Under the pieces are notes generated by a model. That model was given only the letters and a program-made list of their open reading frames with translations. It had not been told where the DNA came from and made no database searches. A program made the translations under genes and the position numbers. DNA of 64,000 nucleotides from Acinetobacter baumannii (GTDB lineage Bacteria > Pseudomonadota > Gammaproteobacteria > Pseudomonadales > Moraxellaceae): positions 248,001-312,000 of the forward strand of contig NZ_CP046654.1 of NCBI RefSeq assembly GCF_009759685.1. The letters are read 5' to 3'. Of this stretch, positions 57,112 through 64,000 are shown in pieces. Within the stretch, counting starts at the first letter, position 1; each line of letters begins with the position of its first letter.

Positions 57112-58368
57112 TTAATCTTCCATGTGCTGAATTATGGCATCGCCAAATTCTGAGCAACGTAACAAGGTCGCTCCCGGCATTAAACGCTCAAAATCGTAAG
57201 TTACGGTTTTAGCTGCAATCGCTCCTGAAATACCTTTAATAATCAGGTCCGCTGCTTCTATCCACCCCATATCACGGAGCATCATTTCAGCAGAGAGAAT
57301 AATTGAACCCGGGTTGACTTTATCTTGCCCAGCATATTTAGGTGCAGTGCCATGCGTTGCTTCATACACTGCAATAGCTCCACCAATATTCGCACCTGGC
57401 GCAATCCCGATTCCCCCTACTTCTGCTGCTAAAGCATCTGAAATATAGTCACCATTTAAATTAAGGGTTGCAATTACAGAGTAGTCAGCAGGACGCATCA
57501 AGATTTGTTGCAAGAAAGCATCTGCAATCACGTCTTTAATAATGATGTCTTTACCATTTTTAGGGTTCTTAATTTTAACCCATGGGCCACCATCGATTAA
57601 TTCACCACCGAAACGATCTAGCGCTAACTCATACCCCCATTCTTTAAAGGCACCTTCGGTATATTTCATAATGTTGCCTTTATGAACAAGAGTCACCGAA
57701 GGTTTGTCATTATCTATTGCAAACTGAATAGCCTTACGAACTAAGCGCTGTGTTCCTTCTTTAGAAACAGGTTTAATACCAATACCACATCCTTCAGGGA
57801 AACGAATTTTTGTGACCCCCATTTCTTCTTGAAGGAATTTAATGACTTTTTTAGCTTCTTCAGAATCTGCTTTCCATTCAATACCCGCATAAATATCTTC
57901 CGAGTTTTCACGGAAAATTACCATGTCAGTTAACTCAGGATGTTGAACGGGTGAAGGGACGCCTTGGAACCAACGCACAGGACGTACACATACATACAAA
58001 TCCAGTTCTTGGCGTAGTGCAACGTTGAGTGAACGAATGCCGCCACCGACTGGTGTAGTTAAAGGGCCTTTAATAGAAACTACAAATTCACGCAGCGCTT
58101 CAAAGGTTTCTTCCGGCATATAGGTACCGTAAATTTTATTGGCCTTTTCACCGCAATACACTTCCATCCATTCAATAGAGCGTTTGCCGCCATAGGCTTT
58201 TAAAATTGCCGCATCAACAACTTTTTTCATTGCCGGTGTAATATCTACACCAATACCGTCACCCTCAATGAAAGGAATAATTGGATGATTTGGTACATTC
58301 AGTGACAGGTCTGCTTTTACTGTAATTTTATCACCGTCGGCAGGAACCACGATCTTCTGATAACCCAT
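57112..58368 (-). CDS. icd: NADP-dependent isocitrate dehydrogenase, dimeric type
   Basis: A 418-residue TCA-cycle enzyme that oxidises isocitrate to 2-oxoglutarate. Ser113 in [23 protein letters not shown] is at the same number as the E. coli serine phosphorylated by IDH kinase. [20 protein letters not shown], the aspartates of [11 protein letters not shown] (metal), and [17 protein letters not shown] are also conserved; the HGTAPKY loop with Lys-Tyr indicates NADP. A second, unrelated IDH (monomeric) is encoded 1.1 kb away, with rluE between them. Confidence 0.97.
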   Translation of the reverse strand: MGYQKIVVPADGDKITVKADLSLNVPNHPIIPFIEGDGIGVDITPAMKKVVDAAILKAYGGKRSIEWMEVYCGEKANKIYGTYMPEETFEALREFVVSIKGPLTTPVGGGIRSLNVALRQELDLYVCVRPVRWFQGVPSPVQHPELTDMVIFRENSEDIYAGIEWKADSEEAKKVIKFLQEEMGVTKIRFPEGCGIGIKPVSKEGTQRLVRKAIQFAIDNDKPSVTLVHKGNIMKYTEGAFKEWGYELALDRFGGELIDGGPWVKIKNPKNGKDIIIKDVIADAFLQQILMRPADYSVIATLNLNGDYISDALAAEVGGIGIAPGANIGGAIAVYEATHGTAPKYAGQDKVNPGSIILSAEMMLRDMGWIEAADLIIKGISGAIAAKTVTYDFERLMPGATLLRCSEFGDAIIQHMED

Positions 58369-58568
58369 TATGTAGATTCTCCCTTTTATAATATTTAACT
58401 AACCAAACAAAAATAATTATCGATAAACAATACTTTCAACTTTTATTAACGCATAATAGCTTAATCGAATTTAACCCTTTTTGAGATTTATGTGGGAAAT
58501 AAGCAAATTTCGCACTTAAATATAGCTCAATGTTTTTACCGCTTATTTGAAAGAAGAAGTCATTTTTT

Positions 58569-59357
58569 ATGAAAATCGTCATTCTCAACAAACCATATGA
58601 CGTTCTCTCCCAGTTTCGTAAAGACGAAGCACACATGACGGTCTCTGACTTTGTAGATGACCCGACTTTGCGCATAGCAGGCCGTCTTGATATGGACTCT
58701 GAGGGTTTAGTTTTCTTAACTGATCATGGTGGTTTGAATCAGTTCATTACCAACCCTGCGAATAAAAAATACAAAACGTATTTAGTTCAAGTTGATGGTG
58801 ATGTAACCGAAGAAGCACTCGAGCAGCTTCGTAAGGGTGTAGAGCTTAATGATGGTATGACTTTACCAGCTAAAGCAATTAAGGTAAGTGAGCCTGAATG
58901 GTTATGGGACCGCGATCCTCCTGTACGTTACCGTGCCAGCATTCCAACATCTTGGATTGAAATCTCTATTTGTGAAGGTCGTAACCGCCAAGTTCGTCGC
59001 ATGACCTCTGCGGTAGGTTTTCCGACTTTACGTCTCATTCGTACAAAAATTGGTACGATTGACTTAGTTCAATTGGGATTACAACCGGGCGAAACCAAAG
59101 AAATTGAGCCTCTACTCTACCCAGACTTTAAAGATGTTCCGGCTGAACAACCTTATCGTTCACGTTCATATGTGAAAAAACCGGGTGGCACTGGCGGTAA
59201 GCCAATGGTTCGCAAGAACAAAGATGGATCTGCGAAAAAATCTGGTACAAAGCGTATTTGGCAAATGGATGAAAGTGAAAAACCGCGTCGTAAGACTAAC
59301 GGTACAACGCGTCCAAATACCAAAGCACCACGTGGTCGTAGCCGCAATAGCCGATAA
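58569..59357 (+). CDS. rluE: 23S rRNA pseudouridine-2457 synthase RluE, with basic tail
   Basis: A 262-residue RsuA-family enzyme. The catalytic Asp41 is in AGRLDMDSEGLVFLT; IPTSWIEISICEGRNRQVRRMTSAVGFPTLRLIR is the RluE-type C-terminal motif. RluE modifies U2457 in the peptidyl-transferase region. It lacks an S4 domain, as RluE does. The catalytic part ends near residue 190; about 70 residues follow that are basic and low-complexity (KKPGGTGG, RKTNGTTRPNTKAPRGRSRNSR), absent in E. coli RluE, possibly an RNA-binding tail. It is transcribed divergently from icd and convergently to idh. Confidence 0.93.
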   Translation: MKIVILNKPYDVLSQFRKDEAHMTVSDFVDDPTLRIAGRLDMDSEGLVFLTDHGGLNQFITNPANKKYKTYLVQVDGDVTEEALEQLRKGVELNDGMTLPAKAIKVSEPEWLWDRDPPVRYRASIPTSWIEISICEGRNRQVRRMTSAVGFPTLRLIRTKIGTIDLVQLGLQPGETKEIEPLLYPDFKDVPAEQPYRSRSYVKKPGGTGGKPMVRKNKDGSAKKSGTKRIWQMDESEKPRRKTNGTTRPNTKAPRGRSRNSR

Positions 59358-59372
59358 AAATATTTAAGTTTT

Positions 59373-59400
59373 AAAGCTCACGTTAGTGGGCTTTTTTTAA
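59373..59400 (+). terminator. intrinsic terminator of rluE
   Basis: AAAGCTCAC pairs with GTGGGCTTT (one G-U pair) around GTTA, followed by a T run. Confidence 0.85.
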
Positions 59401-59417
59401 TGACTTTTATTTTATAA

Positions 59418-59450
59418 AAATAAAAAGCCGGTGCTTATGCACCGGCTTTT
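59418..59450 (-). terminator. intrinsic terminator of monomeric idh
   Basis: AAAAGCCGGTGC pairs with GCACCGGCTTTT around TTAT (12 bp perfect), followed on the minus strand by T-rich sequence. Confidence 0.93.
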
Positions 59451-59474
59451 AGCTATGTACTAATGAATTAGTAA

Positions 59475-61712
59475 TTAAGCCTGAACAGTTGAAAGCGCTG
59501 CATTGAATGTAGCACTTGGACGCATTACAGCGCTTACTTTCGCTGGGTCAACTGCATAGTAACCACCGATATCAGCTGGTTTACCTTGTACTTGAGCAAG
59601 CTCAGCAACGATCTTCTGTTCGTTTTCAGCTAATGCTTTTGCAAGTGGAGCAAATTTAGCTTTCAACTCAGCATCTTCGTTCTGTGCAGCAAGTGCTTCT
59701 GCCCAGTAAAGTGACAAGTAGAAGTGACTGCCACGGTTGTCAAGTTCGCCTGTACGACGTGATGGAGACTTGTCATTGTCAAGCAATTTACCAGTCGCTT
59801 CATCAAGTGTCTTCGCAAGTAACTTCGTACGAGCATTATTTTCTTTAATACCCATTTCTTCTAGAGAAACTGCAAGCGCAAGAAACTCACCAAGCGAATC
59901 CCAACGTAAGTGGTTTTCTTCCACAAGTTGTTGTACGTGTTTAGGTGCTGAACCACCCGCACCAGTTTCGTACATGCCACCACCCGCCATAAGCGGAACG
60001 ATAGACAACATTTTCGCAGAAGTACCAAGTTCCATAATTGGGAACAAGTCAGTTAAGTAGTCGCGTAAGATGTTACCGGTTACAGAAATTGTATCGAGGC
60101 CACGAACTACACGCTCAAGTGTGTAACGCATTGCACGTACTTGAGACATGATCTGGATATCAAGACCAGTCGTATCGTGATCTTTTAAGTACTTCTGTAC
60201 TTTCTTGATCAATTCATTTTCGTGTGGACGGTATGGGTCAAGCCAGAAGATCGCAGGCATGCCTGAGTTACGTGCACGAGTTACTGCAAGTTTTACCCAG
60301 TCACGAATCGGAGCGTCTTTCACCTGACACATACGCCAGATATCGCCTTCTTCAACATTTTGAGTCAATAACACTTCACCAGTGTCAAGATCAGTAATGT
60401 TTGCAATACCTGCTTCAGGAATTTCAAAAGTCTTGTCGTGAGAACCGTATTCTTCAGCTTTTTGAGCCATCAAACCAACGTTTGGTACTGTACCCATTGT
60501 TTTTGGATCAAAGTTACCATGCCATTTACAGAAATTGATCATTTCTTGGTAAATACGGGCAAATGTTGATTCTGGCATTACTGCTTTAGCATCGTATTGC
60601 TTACCATCAGCACCCCACATTTTACCACCAGCACGGATCATTGCAGGCATAGAAGCATCTACGATGATGTCGTTAGGTGAATGGAAGTTAGTGATGCCTT
60701 TTGCTGAGTCAACCATCGCAAGTGCAGGACGGTGTTCTTGGCAAGCATGTAAATCTTCAATGATTTCTTCACGTAATGAGGTTGGAAGAGTTTCGATTTT
60801 CTCGTATAACCCAGCCATACCGTTATTTACGTTAATACCTAATTCGTCAAACAACTTACCGTGTTTTTCGAAAGCTTCTTTATAGTAGATTTTCACACAG
60901 TGACCGAAAACGATCGGGTGTGAAACTTTCATCATTGTCGCTTTTACGTGTAATGAGAATAAAATTCCTGCTTCGCGGCAGTCATCAAGTTGTTTCTCGT
61001 AGAAGTCGCAAAGCGCTTTTTTGCTCATAAACATTGAGTCAATGATTTCGCCTTCTTGAAGCGCAACTTTTGGCTTAAGAACAATGCTCTTACCACTGTT
61101 TGTGATAAGTTCCATTTTTACATTGCGTGGACGGTCAAGTGTCATTGACTTTTCACCGTGGTAGAAGTCACCTTCTTCCATGTGTGAAACGTGAGTTTGC
61201 GACCATTGTTTCCACTCGCTCATTGAGTGAGGGTGTTTCTTAGCGTAATTTTTAACGGCAGCAGGAGCACGACGGTCAGAGTTACCTTCACGAAGAACAG
61301 GGTTTACTGCTGAACCTAGGCATTTGCCATAACGAGCTTTGATTGTTTTTTCTTCTTCAGTCGCTGGGTTTTCCGGATAGTCAGGAATTGCATAACCTTT
61401 AGATTGAAGTTCTTTAATACATGCTGTCAATTGCGCAACAGAGGCACTAATATTTGGGAGTTTGATAATGTTAGTATCTGGATCTTGTGTAAGACGACCT
61501 AGCTCAGCAAGGTTGTCGGATACCTTTTGCTCTTCACTTAGGTAGTCAGCGAATTCTGCGAGCACACGTGCAGCTACAGAGATGTCACTTTTAACAATCT
61601 CGATACCAGCTGGCTTAGTAAAGGTCTCAATGATCGGCAGTAGCGAATAAGTCGCCAATAATGGCGCCTCGTCAGTCAGTGTGTAAATGATGGTTGACTT
61701 TTCACCAGCCAT
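59475..61712 (-). CDS. idh: NADP-dependent isocitrate dehydrogenase, monomeric type
   Basis: A 745-residue single-chain isocitrate dehydrogenase, unrelated in length to Icd. The start [28 protein letters not shown], then [25 protein letters not shown] (substrate arginines), [38 protein letters not shown], and SKAGEX-free ending are the monomeric IDH pattern. AAGGGG lies seven bases before the ATG. It is one of two IDHs in this organism; in related bacteria the monomeric form often operates at low temperature or under acetate growth, so the pair may divide conditions. It ends at a strong terminator. Confidence 0.96.
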   Translation of the reverse strand: MAGEKSTIIYTLTDEAPLLATYSLLPIIETFTKPAGIEIVKSDISVAARVLAEFADYLSEEQKVSDNLAELGRLTQDPDTNIIKLPNISASVAQLTACIKELQSKGYAIPDYPENPATEEEKTIKARYGKCLGSAVNPVLREGNSDRRAPAAVKNYAKKHPHSMSEWKQWSQTHVSHMEEGDFYHGEKSMTLDRPRNVKMELITNSGKSIVLKPKVALQEGEIIDSMFMSKKALCDFYEKQLDDCREAGILFSLHVKATMMKVSHPIVFGHCVKIYYKEAFEKHGKLFDELGINVNNGMAGLYEKIETLPTSLREEIIEDLHACQEHRPALAMVDSAKGITNFHSPNDIIVDASMPAMIRAGGKMWGADGKQYDAKAVMPESTFARIYQEMINFCKWHGNFDPKTMGTVPNVGLMAQKAEEYGSHDKTFEIPEAGIANITDLDTGEVLLTQNVEEGDIWRMCQVKDAPIRDWVKLAVTRARNSGMPAIFWLDPYRPHENELIKKVQKYLKDHDTTGLDIQIMSQVRAMRYTLERVVRGLDTISVTGNILRDYLTDLFPIMELGTSAKMLSIVPLMAGGGMYETGAGGSAPKHVQQLVEENHLRWDSLGEFLALAVSLEEMGIKENNARTKLLAKTLDEATGKLLDNDKSPSRRTGELDNRGSHFYLSLYWAEALAAQNEDAELKAKFAPLAKALAENEQKIVAELAQVQGKPADIGGYYAVDPAKVSAVMRPSATFNAALSTVQA

Positions 61713-62063
61713 ATATAGCCCCTTCCGTTGAATTGAGTTTTGAGGACCGAGCTTTTGGCCCAGTGCCTACGAACCGATATGCTTAAATAAAACCCTGAGA
61801 GTATCGGCTCTCATTGGCTTTCAGTCAACGAAATATCCAGTGATAACGACATTTCGCAGCGAAATAATACATAATTTAAATCTATCGATAATAATCTTAT
61901 ACCTAACTTATGGTAATAAATGTGCTTTTACCAACTTTTTAGGTATAGAACAGTCTTAAATTACATGAGATATCTTTCAGAGTTCTGACAATTATTATAC
62001 TTTTCATTCAAAACAAACTCAAAGATAAAGACTCTTTCTATGTTTTGAAGTTAGGAAAAAACA
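61713..62063. other. non-coding region upstream of idh
   Basis: About 350 bp with no supported gene. The part next to idh (61713-61870) is GC-richer than the rest and should be the 5' leader and promoter; the rest is AT-rich. No riboswitch was recognised. Confidence 0.5.
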
Positions 62064-62092
62064 AAAACCGATGCACGAAACATCGGTTTTTT
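62064..62092 (-). terminator. intrinsic terminator of the M61 peptidase gene
   Basis: AAAACCGATG pairs with CATCGGTTTT around a 7-nt loop, followed on the minus strand by TTTTTGTTTTTTC. Confidence 0.92.
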
Positions 62093-62112
62093 ATAAATTA
62101 ATTAACGGTTAT

Positions 62113-63816
62113 TTAGGCTTTTAACCATTTGTCAGCTTTGCTTTGATCTTCAATAATAAGTTCAATTTCAGTTAAGTTTATGCTGTTACTTGTAACTTCA
62201 AACGACAATAACTCATCACGGCGGAAAGCCAAGACTGAGTAATTACCCTTTTGTTTAGCATATTTCTCAATAAGTTTTGTTGTCGCTTTTAGTCCATCAA
62301 TTGCAATAATGACATCATTAGCAGAAATACCCGCTTTAGCACCAGCTCCCTCACGGTGAGCATTTTGTACTAACACACCTTCAGGCTTATCAGCTAGCTT
62401 TAAACCATAAGCTAAAGTCTTATCATTTTTAAGCGTATAACTTAAACCAAACTCAGGGAATAACTGATCAAGTGGTAACTCTTCAGTAGTATTAATCAAA
62501 TGATTGATTTGCTCTACCCAACTATCGCCTGTTAGCTCTTCACATAAATCAAAAATTGTACGCTCATTAACCTGAACACCGTTTTGCGTATTTTCATACA
62601 ATCGACGCATTAAGGCATCAAGGCTAGAACCACGTAAACGTAAGCCTAAGTCCAAACATAAGGCAACTAATGCACCTTTGTTATAATAGCTCGTGCCTGC
62701 ATTATTCGAATTTTCATCTTGACGATAAAATTTAATCCAAGCATCAAAACTTGATTCTGCTACTGTTTGAACAAAACGTCCCGGGTTTTGCAAATAGCGA
62801 TCAATTTGTGATTTCAACAAATCTAAATAAGACTTTTGGGAAATCACGCCACTGCGCAATAAAATTAAATCATCGTAATACGAAGTAAACCCTTCAAAAA
62901 TCCACAGTAGTGAGGTATAGCCTTCTTGATGCAGGTTGTAGTTCGCAAAATTTTCTGGACGGATAAACTTTACTAACCAAGAATGGAAATATTCATGACT
63001 GCATAAACCTAAGAAACGTTGATAATCTTTTGAAGGTTCAGTAGGTTCATTCGATTTCGGTAAATCATCTCGTGGAGTAATCAGACTTGTGCTATTGCAA
63101 TGCTCTAGCCCACCATAACTATTCCCTGTTGCCATGGTCATGAAGGTATAGTTTTTAAACGGTGCCGAACCAAACAGATCAATTTCGGCTGCACAAATTT
63201 TTTCAATATCCGTTTTTAAACGATCAACATTCGTAGCGTGAGTACCTGAAATTACAAACTCATGTTCAATTCCATGCGTTTCGAAGCTAAAACGCGTTTG
63301 ATCAGCCAGTTCAAATGGACTATCAATGAGTTGATCATAATGATCAGCTTTTAAAGTAAAACGTCCTTTTACTAAACTTTTTGAAGCTAATCCTGTTGCT
63401 AACTGAAAGTGTTTTAATTCATCCGGCAAAAAGATTTCTAATTCACATGCAGATTGTTCTTGGCCTTCTAAGCCTAAACACACACAGGCAGGGTTAATAT
63501 ATAAACGCGTTTGATCTACATAAGCACCACGTACTGATAAATCATATGCATAAACATCATATTCAACAGTAATTAACTCGTGATCGGTGTTAAATAAACG
63601 CCAGCGATTTTTTTCAGTCTTTTTAATATTGAGCATGCGTCCAGCTTCATCATAGGCCTTTACTGCCTCGATGTGCTTAGAAAACTCTCGAATGAGATAA
63701 CTGCCCGGAATCCACGTTGGTAACCATAGTTCCTGATTTGGATTCGCTAAAAAGCGAATTGTCACGTGAACAAGGTGTTGTTTGTAATCATCGAACTCAA
63801 TTTGATAATGCAACAT
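62113..63816 (-). CDS. M61 family metallopeptidase with PDZ domain
   Basis: A 567-residue aminopeptidase-like protein of the glycyl-aminopeptidase (M61) family. The zinc motif HEYFH is at 274-278, with the third ligand Glu308 in IFEGFTSYY. Residues 1-170 are the all-beta N-terminal domain with WIPGSYLIREFSKH. A PDZ domain lies near 470-550 (LADKPEGVLVQNAHREGAGAKAGISANDVIIAIDG). No signal peptide is seen, so it appears cytoplasmic. The start is ATG 63816 with GAAGAA upstream. Substrates are unknown; it probably cleaves small peptides. Confidence 0.92.
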   Translation of the reverse strand: MLHYQIEFDDYKQHLVHVTIRFLANPNQELWLPTWIPGSYLIREFSKHIEAVKAYDEAGRMLNIKKTEKNRWRLFNTDHELITVEYDVYAYDLSVRGAYVDQTRLYINPACVCLGLEGQEQSACELEIFLPDELKHFQLATGLASKSLVKGRFTLKADHYDQLIDSPFELADQTRFSFETHGIEHEFVISGTHATNVDRLKTDIEKICAAEIDLFGSAPFKNYTFMTMATGNSYGGLEHCNSTSLITPRDDLPKSNEPTEPSKDYQRFLGLCSHEYFHSWLVKFIRPENFANYNLHQEGYTSLLWIFEGFTSYYDDLILLRSGVISQKSYLDLLKSQIDRYLQNPGRFVQTVAESSFDAWIKFYRQDENSNNAGTSYYNKGALVALCLDLGLRLRGSSLDALMRRLYENTQNGVQVNERTIFDLCEELTGDSWVEQINHLINTTEELPLDQLFPEFGLSYTLKNDKTLAYGLKLADKPEGVLVQNAHREGAGAKAGISANDVIIAIDGLKATTKLIEKYAKQKGNYSVLAFRRDELLSFEVTSNSINLTEIELIIEDQSKADKWLKA

Positions 63817-64000
63817 AAATTCTTCAATTTAAAAATAAGAACGGTTTCACATTAGATTATCACTTTTTTGTATCGACTTGCGTAGATGTATTTTTTGGCA
63901 ACAATTCACACTAGCCTTCTACAAAAAAAAGGCATAGCATGCTGGGCATCTGTGTTCCGTATTTGCCAGTAAACGTCAAGGTCACCTAGTGAAATTCTTC
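63817..64000. other. right-edge region, possible gene start or end
   Basis: A divergent promoter for the M61 gene must lie here. Two possibilities at the edge cannot be settled: a plus-strand gene beginning GTG 63989 (AAATTCTTC follows), with AAGG seven bases upstream; or the end of a minus-strand gene (stop at 63906-63908) with the reading ...ISLGDLDVYWQIRN. The first agrees better with the upstream ribosome-binding site. Confidence 0.3.

Overview
The window looks like chromosomal DNA of an Acinetobacter of the calcoaceticus-baumannii group. The basis is the low GC, the gene order nudJ-mnmA-hflD-purB, the dat-ddc pair for 1,3-diaminopropane, a short Bap-like surface protein, two different isocitrate dehydrogenases flanking rluE, and protein sequences I recognise as Acinetobacter-like (MnmA, HflD, DacC). 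No tRNA, rRNA, insertion sequence, prophage or CRISPR array was seen. It reads as ordinary core and soft-core chromosome with about 54 genes.

Layout. 1-5.3 kb: start of an AmpG muropeptide permease, a LonH-type protease, a LysR regulator, and the surE / LysM-M23 lipoprotein pair. 6-13 kb: two paralogous small secreted proteins, DacC (PBP5/6), a gamma-carbonic anhydrase, then nudJ-mnmA-hflD-purB. 13-22 kb: a DUF2238 membrane protein, a BLP2-like repeat adhesin, a SohB-like protease, and a pstSCAB phosphate operon with a three-unit Pho box. 22.6-28 kb: a probable aromatic amino acid permease, an indolepyruvate/phenylpyruvate decarboxylase, an Lrp-type regulator and an aldehyde dehydrogenase, which together suggest conversion of aromatic amino acids to arylacetic acids. 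28-31 kb: ddc and dat. 31-38 kb: a SIMPL protein, a LysR/flavin oxidoreductase pair, a fatty-acid desaturase with its ferredoxin reductase and a FabR/DesT-type repressor, and an AI-2E family permease. 38-48 kb: rapA, rluA, an orphan degenerate isochorismatase/carrier-like protein, hemL, thiE, an Mpo1-like protein, a CYTH-CHAD protein and two poorly known proteins. 48-57 kb: an M16 protease, a PhzF protein, the cystine carrier TcyP, a LysR/MFS pair with a 41-residue membrane protein coupled to the transporter, and two tandem four-helix membrane proteins. 57-64 kb: icd, rluE, monomeric idh and an M61 peptidase.

Most genes are separated by clear intrinsic terminators, many of them bidirectional between convergent genes. 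The least explained items are: a 12-bp inverted repeat that covers the ribosome-binding site and start codon of the LysR gene near 4.3 kb; the orphan EntB/VibB-like protein at 42.1-42.8 kb, whose carrier serine is missing; the secreted pair at 6.2-7.1 kb; the tandem membrane pair at 56.1-57.0 kb; the overlapping small gene at 55.8 kb; and TGCATAAT elements shared by the ipdC/lrp and aldehyde dehydrogenase promoters. I did not find a clearly new multi-gene defence or mobile system. All identifications come from reading motifs and from memory of the families; no searches were run.
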